DNA of 64,000 nt from Acidobacteriaceae bacterium (GCA_030041435.1 JASHNW010000127.1:1-64000), one strand, 5' to 3'; shown: positions 1 through 9,302, counted from the stretch's first letter. Notes: generated by a model not told the origin, from the sequence alone. Numbers and translations: made by a program.

Positions 1-126
1 CCGGTCCCGCACCTGATAAACATAGAAGCGGCTGACCTCAAAGCGCTGCGCGATCGCCGATGGGCCCTCTCCCCGAGCCAGCGCCCGAAGCACACGATCA
101 CGCAGATCCTGCGAATACGATTGCAT
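1..126 (-). CDS. IS630-family transposase, N-terminal fragment (runs off the window)
   Basis: The leftward reading frame begins with ATG at 126 and stays open to the window edge, giving 42 residues. It starts MQSYSQDLRDRVL and continues with a helix-turn-helix (GPSAIAQRFEVSR). That is the standard N-terminus of IS630/Tc1-type transposases and of the first ORF of split IS630 elements. The DDE catalytic part would lie left of base 1. The A/T-richer stretch 127-185 upstream probably holds the element end, and a short dyad sits there (tcctt at about 136 against aaagga). Whether the element is intact cannot be judged from this window. Confidence 0.75.
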   Translation of the reverse strand, partial: MQSYSQDLRDRVLRALARGEGPSAIAQRFEVSRFYVYQVRDR

Positions 127-192
127 CCGAACCCTCCTTCTAAAGGACAGGAGGATTATCGCATAAATGTAGATACTTAAATTAGAACTGCT

Positions 193-861
193 CTAGCCTT
201 CGAAAATCGCCAGTGTGAACCCGTCGTATCCCTTGCTGCCGACGGTCTGCATGGTGGTGGCTGTGATGCGCGGCTCCGCGGCCATGGCCTCGTTCAGTTT
301 GCGAATCCCCTGCACGCGCGGATCGGCCGATGCCGCATCGGCCACTTCGCCCTCGCGAATCACGTTATCGATTACGAACAGGGCACCGGGCCGCGACAGA
401 CGCATCGCCCAGCGGAAGTAGGCCTCGCTGTTCTCCTTATCCGCGTCAATGAAAGCCATATCGAACGGATCCAGACCCTCGGCGGCCAGTTCCGGCAGCG
501 AGTCGAGTGCGGGCCCTTCACGGAGATCGACCAGGGAAGACAGGTCGGCGCGGGCGATGTTGGCGCGGGCTACCTCGCAGTGATTTCGGTCCACTTCCAG
601 AGTCACGAGGCTGCCGTTGTCGGGCAGAGCGCGCGCCATCCAGATGGTGCTGTATCCGGCGAGCGTGCCGATTTCGAGGATGCGCCGCGCCTTCTGCATC
701 CGCGCCAGCAGATAGAGGAGCTTGCCCTGACTCGGCGTCACGGCGATTTGCGGCAATCCGGCTGCCTCACTGGCCGCAACAGCAGCTTCGAGTACCGGAT
801 CGGAGGGAATCAGCAGATTGTCGATGTAGCTTTCGACCTCTGCCCACAGTTCTTCTGGCAC
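193..861 (-). CDS. SAM-dependent O-methyltransferase (class I, caffeoyl-CoA/catechol type)
   Basis: This predicted cytoplasmic enzyme of about 222 residues should move a methyl group from S-adenosylmethionine to a hydroxyl on a small acceptor. The Rossmann glycine motif LEIGTLAGYST, the acidic ribose-binding residue in TLEVDRNH and the metal-site motif FIDADKEN, followed by VIDNV, match the Mg2+-dependent O-methyltransferase_3 family. I chose GTG at 861 because AGGAG lies five bases upstream. A TTG at 888 would add nine residues. It lies downstream of glyS on the same strand, 100 bases away, but nothing ties it to that operon. The substrate is unknown. Confidence 0.85.
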   Translation of the reverse strand: MPEELWAEVESYIDNLLIPSDPVLEAAVAASEAAGLPQIAVTPSQGKLLYLLARMQKARRILEIGTLAGYSTIWMARALPDNGSLVTLEVDRNHCEVARANIARADLSSLVDLREGPALDSLPELAAEGLDPFDMAFIDADKENSEAYFRWAMRLSRPGALFVIDNVIREGEVADAASADPRVQGIRKLNEAMAAEPRITATTMQTVGSKGYDGFTLAIFEG

Positions 862-961
862 GCACGCTCCTGGCCGCGAAGGCAGCAAGACCTATGATAG
901 CTATTCCATCCCCAGGAGCTTCGTCCCGTCACGGGATGGGCCAGGGGCTGCGGCCGGCGGA

Positions 962-3070
962 TTACGCCAACACCAGCTCGGAGAAGTCCGCGATCGAGGA
1001 GAAGGCGCTGAGCACCTGGGCGATCAATGCCAGGCGATTCCGTCGGACCGCCTCGTCTTCCACCATCACCATCACTTTGTCGAAGAAGAGATCGACGTGG
1101 GGGCGCAGGGAGGCGATCTGTTCAAGTGCCTCGCGGTATTGCCTGTGGGATCGCAAATCCTCAACCACCGGAGCGAGCTTCAATGCCTGCTCACGCAGTG
1201 CTCGCTCTGCCGGTTCCTGTAGCAGATCGGGGCTCGCTGCGTCCGTGTCCTGGCCTGGATTGAGGATCCCCTTCTCGTGAGCCTGGCGCAGAATATTCCT
1301 GATCCGCTTGAATGCCGCGGCAATCGCCGCAAGGTCGTCTGAGCCGCGCACCGCCGTCAGCGCCTCCGCGCGTGCCATGGCATCGGGAACATCATTCGAC
1401 CCCGCCGCGAGGACCGCGTTGACCACGTCATAGGCAAAGCCGCGGACATCGCGCAGCCAAAATTCCAGCCGTTCGCGGAAAAATGCCCGCAGCTTCTCGT
1501 TTGCCTCGACGCTGAAGCCAGACGGCGCAGGCTCGAAAAGGTCAGCGAGCGTCAGCGGTAATCCCGACTCGGCCAGGATCTTCACGATGGCATTGGCCGC
1601 CCGGCGCAGGGCATAGGGATCCTTCGATCCCGTCGGCTCCAGGCCAATTCCGAACATCGCCGCGATGGTCTGCATGCGATCCGCAACGCCCAGTATTTGC
1701 CCTTCAATCGTTGCCGGGATCGGGTCCTCGACCGCGGCCGGCGAGTATTGCCAATAGATGGCCTGCGCGACCGTCTCACCCAAACCCTGTGCGCGCGCAT
1801 AGAGTCCGCCGACGATACCCTGCAGCTCTGTGAATTCCTTAACCAGCTCAGTGGTGAGGTCAGTCTTGGCGAGGCGGACGGCCTGGGCCAGGGCAGCACG
1901 ATCGACCCTGATTCCGCGGTTGGCCACAAGGGCCGCCAGAGTCTCGGCCAGCCGCAGATTCGCCTGTGTTTTGTCCCAGTAGCTGCCCAGCTCCTTGTGG
2001 AACGTGACCGACTGGAGCTTCTCCACGCGATCTTCCAGGGGCGTCTTCTGATCGACGCGCCAGAAGAACCGCGCATCGCTGAAGCGCGCGCGCAGCACGC
2101 GCTCGTTGCCGTGCCGGACGGTCTCGATCCCCTTCTCTTCCGGGTGAGTGTTCAGGACGGCGAGGAAACAGGGCTCCAGTTTCCCCTGGGCATTCTCCAC
2201 CGCGAAATACTTCTGGTGATCGCGCATGACGGTTACCAGCACTTCCTCCGGTAACTCCAGATATTCGCGGTCGAAGCTTCCCAGCACCACGGACGGCCAT
2301 TCCGTCAGCTGGGTGACGGTATCGATGAGCGCCGAGTCCTCACGCCAGCGCGCTCCTGCAAGGCTGCGTGTTTCCAGGTCCAGCGCCTTGCGAATCCTGT
2401 GCCGGCGCAACGCCACATCCACCGTCACCTGCGCCGCTTCCAGGGCGCCCACGTAATCGTCAGGGTGGTCGATGGTGACGGCTGCGTCGCCGTGCAGGAT
2501 GCGATGGCCCCTGGTCCAATTCGACGCGGTGACCCCGGCAAATTCGACGGGAAGAACGCGGTGATCGAGCAACGCCACCAACCAGCGCACCGGCCGCACA
2601 AAACGCTCCGGTTTCAGAGGGCGCCAGTACATATTTTTGGCCCAGTAGAGCGCGGCTAACTCGGCGGCGAGGAAGTCGCCCAGCACCGCGGCTGCGTCGC
2701 GTCCGCGATGCAAGGCAGTTGCGGCAACATAGTCGCCCTTGGGCGTCGTGACTCTGCGCAGTGCGCCTACCTCCACGCCTGCCTTGCGCGCAAAAGCCTG
2801 CGCTGCCGCAGCCGGCTGGCCATCTTTGAAGGCGACCGACCATGCAGGCCCGGTCATCTCCTGGGTCGCATCCGGCTGCCGCGCCAGCACTCCGTTCACC
2901 TGCACGGCCAGGCGGCGCGGCGTGGAATAGCTGTGCACCTCATGCTCCCCGGCCAGCAACCGCTCGCGCCGCAGCAACTCGACCACGCGTTCGGTCAGCT
3001 CGGATTCCGCCGCGCCGATCATGCGTGCCGGAATCTCCTCCATGCCTGCTTCGAACAGCAGATTCGGCAT
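962..3070 (-). CDS. glyS: Glycyl-tRNA synthetase beta subunit
   Basis: This is the beta chain of the heterotetrameric (alpha2beta2) bacterial glycyl-tRNA synthetase, needed for tRNA-Gly recognition and charging in the cytoplasm. The protein (702 residues) begins MPNLLFEAGMEEIPARM, the typical GlyS start. It carries the family core blocks (DHQKYFAVEN, FSDARFFWRVD, KTDLTTELVKEF with DLTTELV as landmark) and an HD-type middle region, and it ends with a DALR-like anticodon-binding part. The frame is open upstream to 3217, but that part has no family similarity and overlaps glyQ, so ATG at 3070 is preferred. It follows glyQ with a two-base gap, so the two subunits are surely cotranscribed and probably translationally coupled. 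Confidence 0.97.
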   Translation of the reverse strand: MPNLLFEAGMEEIPARMIGAAESELTERVVELLRRERLLAGEHEVHSYSTPRRLAVQVNGVLARQPDATQEMTGPAWSVAFKDGQPAAAAQAFARKAGVEVGALRRVTTPKGDYVAATALHRGRDAAAVLGDFLAAELAALYWAKNMYWRPLKPERFVRPVRWLVALLDHRVLPVEFAGVTASNWTRGHRILHGDAAVTIDHPDDYVGALEAAQVTVDVALRRHRIRKALDLETRSLAGARWREDSALIDTVTQLTEWPSVVLGSFDREYLELPEEVLVTVMRDHQKYFAVENAQGKLEPCFLAVLNTHPEEKGIETVRHGNERVLRARFSDARFFWRVDQKTPLEDRVEKLQSVTFHKELGSYWDKTQANLRLAETLAALVANRGIRVDRAALAQAVRLAKTDLTTELVKEFTELQGIVGGLYARAQGLGETVAQAIYWQYSPAAVEDPIPATIEGQILGVADRMQTIAAMFGIGLEPTGSKDPYALRRAANAIVKILAESGLPLTLADLFEPAPSGFSVEANEKLRAFFRERLEFWLRDVRGFAYDVVNAVLAAGSNDVPDAMARAEALTAVRGSDDLAAIAAAFKRIRNILRQAHEKGILNPGQDTDAASPDLLQEPAERALREQALKLAPVVEDLRSHRQYREALEQIASLRPHVDLFFDKVMVMVEDEAVRRNRLALIAQVLSAFSSIADFSELVLA

Positions 3071-3072
3071 GG

Positions 3073-4101
3073 CTAGGCGGCCCCCGTTCCCAGTTTTTGC
3101 GCCGCGTATGCTTTGGCCACGCCCACCACCATATTGCGAATCCTCGCCATCACTGCGACGCGCTCCGTGACGGAAACCGCACCGCGCGCGTCCAGCAGAT
3201 TGAACAGGTGCGAACATTTGAGGCAGAGCTCATACGCACCCAAAACAGGGAAGCGCCGCAGTTTTTCGCGCACAGCCTCCTCCGGTGGAGTGGCGCCATC
3301 GTGCACCAGGCGGTCATGAATCTTCTCGTGACGCTCGGTTGTCTTTTCGGCTTTGAAGTTCTGGTGGAAGGCGTCCAGCAGCGCCTGGCACTCCGCCTCA
3401 TAGAGGCGCAGATGCTCCCACAGCTTGTCGATGTCGGCAGCCTCGAAGTTGTAAACCGAGAGTTGCAGTTCTTCCTGCAGGCGAATGTCGCCGTAGGTGA
3501 CGGCGCGGCCGGTTTTCGGGTCGCGGGCCCATACGATCTGATAGATCGAATCGACATCCTGAAGAAAAGCAGCGATACGTTCAAGGCCATAGGTGATTTC
3601 GCCGGAGATGGGGTCGAGGTCCATGCCTCCGCATTGCTGGAAGTAGGTGAACTGCGTGATTTCGAGGCCGTCCAGCATGACCTGCCAGCCCACACCCCAC
3701 GCGCCGCCCACGGGCCACTCCCAGTTATCTTCCTCGAACTTGATGTCGTGCTCGCGCAGGCGAATGCCGATGGCCTCGAGCGATTCGAGATAAATCTCCT
3801 GAATATCCTGGGGCGGAGGTTTCAGGATCACCTGGAGTTGCGTGTGCTTGTACAGCCGGTTGGGATTCTCGCCGTAGCGGCCGTCGGCAGGACGGCGGGA
3901 CGGCTGGGTGTAGGCGATGGCAACCGGGTCAGGGCCCAGCACGCGCAGAAAGGTGTCCGGAGACATGGTGCCGGCACCCACCTCCACGTCCCAGGGCTGG
4001 GCCAGCACGCAGCCGCGCTCGGCCCAGAAGCTCTGGAGGCGCAGCAGTAATTCCTGGAACGTGAGCGCAGGGCACGCGCTGGCCTTCCCTTCGACGGACA
4101 T
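3073..4101 (-). CDS. glyQ: Glycyl-tRNA synthetase alpha subunit
   Basis: This is the catalytic class II aminoacylation subunit that joins glycine to tRNA-Gly with GlyS. The protein (342 residues) contains the near-invariant strings [46 protein letters not shown]-like [27 protein letters not shown] and GEITYGLER, all landmarks of GlyQ. ATG at 4101 (MSVEGKAS) gives a slightly longer N-terminus than the E. coli protein. An open frame runs up to 4182 but adds 27 residues without family character. It is the first gene of a glyQ-glyS pair. The two-subunit form excludes the single-chain glycyl-tRNA synthetase type. Confidence 0.97.
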   Translation of the reverse strand: MSVEGKASACPALTFQELLLRLQSFWAERGCVLAQPWDVEVGAGTMSPDTFLRVLGPDPVAIAYTQPSRRPADGRYGENPNRLYKHTQLQVILKPPPQDIQEIYLESLEAIGIRLREHDIKFEEDNWEWPVGGAWGVGWQVMLDGLEITQFTYFQQCGGMDLDPISGEITYGLERIAAFLQDVDSIYQIVWARDPKTGRAVTYGDIRLQEELQLSVYNFEAADIDKLWEHLRLYEAECQALLDAFHQNFKAEKTTERHEKIHDRLVHDGATPPEEAVREKLRRFPVLGAYELCLKCSHLFNLLDARGAVSVTERVAVMARIRNMVVGVAKAYAAQKLGTGAA

Positions 4102-4194
4102 GATCGCAGCAGTCAACAGTCCCACCTGGCTGTTCGGTTCATTCTCACTATCGATTCTATCGGCAGGCGCATCCCGCCGCACGAATTCGGCCGT

Positions 4195-7100
4195 CTATTG
4201 GCCGGCAGCAATCTTTTCCGTGCGCGGCGACATGCGCGCAGTGCGCTCGATTTTCTCCCAGTTGAACGGCCGTCCCTCGATGGCCCGCTTTACGGTACGG
4301 AAGAGCACAATCGAGAAGAGCTGGCGATAGCAGAAGCGCTGCAGCCAGACGTGAGGCAGCAGCCAGATATCGCCCTTGTTGGCGGGGTGGCGCGGCTCCA
4401 GGCTGAAGGCCAGCACCGAGGTGACAAAGTCGATGATCAGGAATACGAGGAAATAGATGAGCAGCTTGTCGAAGCTGGCGGAGCTCGCGGCTTCGGGATG
4501 GAAATGCAGGTCGATCAGGTAATGGATCACACCGGCGGCGAACATGATGTCGATGAAGGGCGACACCAGCGGCAGCAGAATCTGGAAGATGAGAATGTTG
4601 GGCAGGGCAAAGAATCCCATCGCGGGATTCGTTCTGGCTCCGGCACGGTGCTTGAAGACGGCCTGCAGGATGCCAAAGGACCAGCGAAAGCGCTGGCGCA
4701 TCAGGCTGCGCGCGGTCGCCGGAGCCTCGGTGAAGGCCAGGGCGCGGTCTTCGTAGATGACCTTGAACCGCTGCTCCAGCAGATTCATGGTCAGGTCGGC
4801 ATCTTCAGCTACGGTATTGACGGGATAAGAACCGCTGCGTTTCACGGCGCTGGTCCGCCACGCACCGATAGCGCCGGGAACCACGGTTACAACATCGAAC
4901 AAATCCATCGCGCGGCGCTCGAAGTTCTGGCTGGTGATGTATTCGAGGGCCTGCCACTGGGTCCAAAGATTGACGCGATTGCCGACCTTGGCGTTGCCGG
5001 CCACAGCGCCCACGCGCGGGTCGGCAAAGTGACAGACCAGCTTCGAAATGGCGTCCGGGGCAATCACAGTGTCGGCATCGATGCCGACGTAGATTTCCTC
5101 GTCGACGTGATTCAGCCCCGCATTGAGGGCTTCGGCTTTGCCGGCATTCGGTTTGGTCAGCACCATCAGCCGTCCCTGCGCGATTCCCTCCGGCCAGGCT
5201 TCGCGGGCCACATCGAATGTATGGTCGCGCGAGCCGTCGTCGATCACGATGACGCGGATGTTGCTGTAATCCGACTGCAGGACCGATTTGATGGTGCGGG
5301 CGATGACCAGCTCCTCGTTGTAGGCGGGAATCAGCACGGCCACGCGCGGCTGGAAAGCACCTGGGGGAACCGTTCGCCTGCGGATGCGATCGATCAGGGC
5401 AAAGATTCCGATCAGGATCAGGCGTGCGCTCATCAGCACGTCGCCGATAAAGAAGATGTCCACCACAAAGTGGGCGAAGAATCCGAAGAAAAAGAACGCG
5501 ACCCAGTCGACGCGGGCCTGCCAGCGCATCTTCGGCGAGATGGGGGGCATGACTTCGGCCGTTGTTTTTCCCATCAGCTCGCTGACCGGGACAAGCTTGT
5601 AACCTTTCGCACGCAGCGTGGTAATCAGCAGGGGCAGCGCGGCCACGGTGGCGGAGCGGTCGCCGCCGCCGTCGTGCATGAGGATGATGCTGCCGCGCAT
5701 CCACGGCAGTGTTTTCATCTCCTGGATCTGCTGCAGAACGCTGTCGGTAATCTCCTGGGGCGACTTGCGGGGGTGCTCGTTCCAGTCGTCGGTATCGATC
5801 TTGTCGCCGATGATGGTATAGCCCATCTGCTGGATGCGATAGGCGGGGGCGGCTTCGTCGTTGGTGTCCGGCTCCTGGTCGATGGAGTAAGGAGGACGGA
5901 AATACAGCGGCTGAATTCCCAGCTCGGCGGCAAAGAGCCGCTCCGTCCAGTTCAGTTCCTCCTGCAGCTGGAAGGGAGAAATTTCGCTGATGTCAGGATG
6001 GGTGAAAGTGTGGTTGGCGATCTCGTGCCCTTCGCGGATGTAGCGCTTGAGCAGCCCGACATTCTCCTGGGCCTCCTCGCCGATGACCATGAAGGTCGCG
6101 TGCACGTGATACTTCTTCAGGATGTCGAGGATCTTTGGGGTCCACACCGGGTCGGGACCGTCGTCGAAGGTTAGCGCCAGCTCGTCGGGCTTGTAGCCGT
6201 ACTGCTCGATAGTGTAGGAGCGCGGCAGCTGGGTCATCTCCTCGTCGATGACGGTGAAGTTGTCAGCGTCCATCTGGATGGTGCGTTCGCCCATCTGCGG
6301 CGGGGCCACGATGTGCAGGACGTCGCCCTCGCCTTCCGTATCCACGTCCTCGCCCGGCTGCACGGTGCGCAGCAGCTGGGGCGCGTCCGGGGCGCTGGGG
6401 CGGTCCCAGACCTTCCACAGCGAGGGATCCTCCTCACCCAGCCGCCAGAGCGCGAAGGTGCGCAGCCCCATCTGGCGGCCCGCGCGCATCTCGTTGAGGG
6501 CGGTCACACCGTCCAGGAACCACACCTGGTGGCGCAGGTGCTGGTCCTCATCGTCGTACGCGAAGTGCGGGTTCAGCTCGTCGCCTTCCAGATGCACGTC
6601 CGCATCGGCATCGGCGGCCCGCTGCCACGCGTCCTGCACCGAGAGATCGGTGACGTCCACCACCTGGCTGGAAGCCTTTTTACCCTTTTCCGGGAGTGGC
6701 ACCGCCCAGTCGAACCCATAATTCCCGATTCCGCAAATGATCTTCTCTTTGGGAACAATCTTCATCAGGTGGGTCAGATTGGCCTCAAACCACGGCTCGC
6801 CGGCCACGGGACCGGGATCGCTGGTTTCCTCGTGCTGGTCGTAATTCATCAGGATGATGCCGTCGCTGTTGCGCGCCACCTGCCTCACGAATGCGTCGTC
6901 CGCGCTCACCTGCACGTTCACGTAGATGCGCAGGTTTTTCGCGCGAAAATCGTTGTGCAGCTCTCCGATCCATTGTGCGTACAGCGCTGTGTCATCGTCA
7001 GGCACCTGCTCGAAGTCCAGGCAAATCCCGTGATACAGCGGGTTCGCATACAGGAATTTGTCCAGCTGGAGATGCAGACGCTCCCTGGCGGCGGGACTGC

Positions 7101-7695
7101 GCAGCATCTGCCCGATGACATCGCCGTTCCATGAATTGGTCAGCGTGTCGTAGTCGTTGAGCATGGGGAAGACGTCGGTGTCCTCCTTTGCGGCTTCGAT
7201 CGTTGTTCGGACCTTGTTTTGCGGATCGACATCATGCACGCCGGCCGCGTCCACGACCCTGTAAAAATGCACCGGGAACTGGGGTGTCGCGCCCATCAGA
7301 TTTCCGTCGGCGGAAATGACGTGGAGCCAGTCGGGAAACAGCATGTCGAGCTGGTGGATGTGCAGCTTGAGAGCGGAATAGCTGGCCTCGTCGTTCTCGT
7401 AGAAAGCGGCTCTCAGTTGCTCATCCGAGTTCATCTCGATCTCCGACGAGCGGAGATGCGAGTTTCTGCGCGCAGGCCGGGCAGCGGCGCGCCGCATCAA
7501 TTCCGGCTGGCGCTCCCGGAGCGCCTTCAGGTTCGGTTTTTGCGCAGGAAGCAGAAGTTCGGGCAGTGTTTGGCGGGAGAACACGCTGAAAATGAACCCA
7601 GCCAGCACTAAGGTGAGAGCGACAAGAGACACATCCGTCACCCGCCGAATGACCTTTCGGCGCCGCTGTTTGGGATCGTAGAAGACTTGCTTCAT
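4195..7695 (-). CDS. Trifunctional membrane protein: GH18-like domain, NodB deacetylase and GT2 processive synthase
   Basis: This single chain of 1166 residues appears to combine three exopolysaccharide activities. After a basic N-terminus and one membrane span (about 20-40) comes a GH18/YaaH-like barrel (about 115-435) with GICLDFEQ (Asp227, Glu229). The first Asp of the usual DG-x-x-x-D-x-E signature is His222. A NodB polysaccharide deacetylase follows (about 505-705) with TFDDGP (509-514), HTFTH (562-566), RPPY (600-603) and LMHD (672-675). After two spans (about 730-768) there is a GT2 domain with PAYNEE, VIDDGS, DAD (873-875), AEDAD and QRFRW (1001-1005), then C-terminal spans. Together these resemble a fused PgaB+PgaC type machine for an N-acetylhexosamine polymer: cytoplasmic synthesis, external deacetylation and hydrolysis. 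The polymer is inferred. It is divergent from the 7917 glycosyltransferase, with paired dyads upstream. Confidence 0.88.
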   Translation of the reverse strand: MKQVFYDPKQRRRKVIRRVTDVSLVALTLVLAGFIFSVFSRQTLPELLLPAQKPNLKALRERQPELMRRAAARPARRNSHLRSSEIEMNSDEQLRAAFYENDEASYSALKLHIHQLDMLFPDWLHVISADGNLMGATPQFPVHFYRVVDAAGVHDVDPQNKVRTTIEAAKEDTDVFPMLNDYDTLTNSWNGDVIGQMLRSPAARERLHLQLDKFLYANPLYHGICLDFEQVPDDDTALYAQWIGELHNDFRAKNLRIYVNVQVSADDAFVRQVARNSDGIILMNYDQHEETSDPGPVAGEPWFEANLTHLMKIVPKEKIICGIGNYGFDWAVPLPEKGKKASSQVVDVTDLSVQDAWQRAADADADVHLEGDELNPHFAYDDEDQHLRHQVWFLDGVTALNEMRAGRQMGLRTFALWRLGEEDPSLWKVWDRPSAPDAPQLLRTVQPGEDVDTEGEGDVLHIVAPPQMGERTIQMDADNFTVIDEEMTQLPRSYTIEQYGYKPDELALTFDDGPDPVWTPKILDILKKYHVHATFMVIGEEAQENVGLLKRYIREGHEIANHTFTHPDISEISPFQLQEELNWTERLFAAELGIQPLYFRPPYSIDQEPDTNDEAAPAYRIQQMGYTIIGDKIDTDDWNEHPRKSPQEITDSVLQQIQEMKTLPWMRGSIILMHDGGGDRSATVAALPLLITTLRAKGYKLVPVSELMGKTTAEVMPPISPKMRWQARVDWVAFFFFGFFAHFVVDIFFIGDVLMSARLILIGIFALIDRIRRRTVPPGAFQPRVAVLIPAYNEELVIARTIKSVLQSDYSNIRVIVIDDGSRDHTFDVAREAWPEGIAQGRLMVLTKPNAGKAEALNAGLNHVDEEIYVGIDADTVIAPDAISKLVCHFADPRVGAVAGNAKVGNRVNLWTQWQALEYITSQNFERRAMDLFDVVTVVPGAIGAWRTSAVKRSGSYPVNTVAEDADLTMNLLEQRFKVIYEDRALAFTEAPATARSLMRQRFRWSFGILQAVFKHRAGARTNPAMGFFALPNILIFQILLPLVSPFIDIMFAAGVIHYLIDLHFHPEAASSASFDKLLIYFLVFLIIDFVTSVLAFSLEPRHPANKGDIWLLPHVWLQRFCYRQLFSIVLFRTVKRAIEGRPFNWEKIERTARMSPRTEKIAAGQ

Positions 7696-7706
7696 TCTGT
7701 TTGGAG

Positions 7707-7749
7707 CGTACGAAATCCATCGTACGATATTGTGCGGACCGCATATCGT
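7707..7749. promoter_or_regulatory. Two nested dyads in the divergent intergenic region (putative operator)
   Basis: CGTACGA (7707-7713) and TCGTACG (7720-7726) form a perfect 7-base inverted repeat around a 6-base spacer, ending 12 bases from the ATG of the trifunctional gene. Overlapping it, ACGATA (7724-7729) and TATCGT (7744-7749) flank TGCGG (7733-7737) and CCGCA (7739-7743). The sites share the ACGATA/TCGTACG core. This looks like a repressor or activator target between two divergent cell-surface genes. The regulator is unknown. Confidence 0.45.
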
Positions 7750-7789
7750 CCCAGGACTGTCTTTTAGCGGAGCGGCTGTTTGCTGCGCT

Positions 7790-7912
7790 TACGGCAATTC
7801 CTGCGTTGCTGTGGTTTTTCGGATTCAGTGCAGGGCCGCCGCTTCCTGCGGGTCGCGGCAACCTGACTGCAGCGGCTTCGGGATACACCGACTCGGGAAT
7901 TGCGATAGCTGT
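7790..7912. repeat. Dispersed ~120-bp repeat with inverted ends, copy 1
   Basis: This is a 123-base element whose sequence recurs at 24143-24261. The left end carries gcaattcctgcgt and the right end actcgggaattgc, an inverted pair with two mismatches in this copy. The two copies share a 27-base identical block near the right end and an 18-base identical right terminus. The element ends four bases before the ATG at 7917, so it supplies the immediate 5' leader of the glycosyltransferase gene. It has no coding capacity of its own. It could be a MITE or REP/BIME-like element. Confidence 0.75.
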
Positions 7913-7916
7913 TCTA

Positions 7917-9302
7917 ATGTTTCCAGTGCCTTGTCCATGGTCCAGAAAGTGGTGGTTGGTCCTGCTCGCGCTCACCGCCGGCGCTGCTCTCCGTATCTGG
8001 TTTATTTACGCGTATCCAGAGGTGAACGGCGACACGCTGATGTACGGGGACATCGCGAAGAACTGGATGCTTCACGGTGTCTACGGCTTGTCCTCGCCAG
8101 GCGGCATCCATCCCACGCTCATCCGGCTGCCCGGCTACCCTCTCTTTCTGATCCTGTGCTTCCGGTTCTTCGGCATGGAGCACTACAACGCGGTGATGTT
8201 CGCGCAAACCGGCCTGGACCTTGCTTCGTGCCTGCTGATTGCCGGTTTCGCGCGCCGCGTGTGGAGCGATCGCGCGGGCTGGTGGGCGTTGTGGCTTTCT
8301 GTGCTGTGCCCCTTTACCGCGAACTATGCCGCGGCTCCGCTTACGGAAACGCCTGAAATTTTCTGCACAGCGCTCGCTTTCTACGCGATCGTGCGTTTTC
8401 TCGAGACTCCGAAGTGGACCTGGGCTTGCGCCCTCGCCATTGCGTGGAGCTACGCCGCGCTTCTGCGGCCCGACGGTGCGCTGGTCGCGGTCGCGCTGTG
8501 TCCCGCCATCGTTTTCTGCGGCTGGAGGCGCTGGGGCAGGGCGCGCATGACGCGCTGGGCGGCGATTTGCGGAATATTCTCGCTCGCGCCGTTCGTCCTG
8601 TGGGCCGCACGCAACGAGCGCACTTTCCACATCTTCGAACCGCTTGCGCCCCGCTATGCCGTCGACCCGGGAGAGAGCTCCGATCCGGGATTCAATCGCT
8701 GGACGAAGACAATCTGCGCCGATCTCACCTGCACTGCCGACGTCTACTGGAATGCCAATACAGACGTCATTGATTTCAGCAATCTGCCCGCGCGCGCCTT
8801 CGACTCGCCGGCGGAGTATGAGCAGACGAAGCAACTGATCGCAGCCTATAACCGCGGGACTACGCTCACGCCGCCGATTGATGCAGCCTTCGGTGCGCTT
8901 GCGGATCAAGGCATCCGCGCCCATCCCTTCCGATACTACGTGGCGTTGCCGCTGATGCGTCTCGCCGATATGTGGCTGCGCCCGCGCACCGAAATGCTGT
9001 GGATTGAAATGCGCTGGTGGCAGTTTGAGCATCACGAATCCGAAACGGAGTTCGCCGTCGCCTACGCGGCGCTGAACCTGGCGTATCTGGTCGCGGCCCT
9101 GGTTGGATTCCTGAAGCGTCCGCGCTTTGCCGGGGCCATTCTGGCATTCATCCTGCTGCGCTGCGCTCTGCTGCTGACGCTGGAGGCGCCGGAGCCGCGT
9201 TACACGCTGGAGTGTTTTCCCCCTCTGCTGGCGCTCGCCGGCATCGCCCTGAGCGGCCACCGCGCCGGATCGGCCGAGTCGCGATTTAGAATCGAGCCAT
9301 GA
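7917..9302 (+). CDS. Membrane glycosyltransferase, GT39/ArnT-PMT-like
   Basis: This integral membrane protein of 461 residues, with about ten hydrophobic segments, probably moves a sugar from a lipid-phosphate carrier on the outer face of the inner membrane. After a first span (WWLVLLALTAG) comes the acidic loop EVNGDTLMYGDIAKNW and RLPGYPLFL. Both features recur in PMT_2/GT39-type enzymes, where the loop acid is catalytic. The frame is open back to 7701, but that region includes the repeat 7790-7912, so ATG at 7917 is the likely start. It has no clear ribosome-binding site. The stop overlaps the next gene's start (ATGA at 9299-9302). Acceptor and donor are unknown. Confidence 0.75.
   Translation: MFPVPCPWSRKWWLVLLALTAGAALRIWFIYAYPEVNGDTLMYGDIAKNWMLHGVYGLSSPGGIHPTLIRLPGYPLFLILCFRFFGMEHYNAVMFAQTGLDLASCLLIAGFARRVWSDRAGWWALWLSVLCPFTANYAAAPLTETPEIFCTALAFYAIVRFLETPKWTWACALAIAWSYAALLRPDGALVAVALCPAIVFCGWRRWGRARMTRWAAICGIFSLAPFVLWAARNERTFHIFEPLAPRYAVDPGESSDPGFNRWTKTICADLTCTADVYWNANTDVIDFSNLPARAFDSPAEYEQTKQLIAAYNRGTTLTPPIDAAFGALADQGIRAHPFRYYVALPLMRLADMWLRPRTEMLWIEMRWWQFEHHESETEFAVAYAALNLAYLVAALVGFLKRPRFAGAILAFILLRCALLLTLEAPEPRYTLECFPPLLALAGIALSGHRAGSAESRFRIEP

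Noticed and set aside
924-936. tcccg/cggga hairpin downstream of glyS as terminator
   Set aside because: Five-base stem with three-base loop and no U-run on the minus strand; too weak to annotate.
4198-6174. 658-codon open frame on the plus strand opposite the polysaccharide fusion gene
   Set aside because: It mirrors the real gene in an antisense frame; the translation is His/Gln/Asp-biased, lacks family motifs, and the minus-strand gene shows full catalytic motifs.
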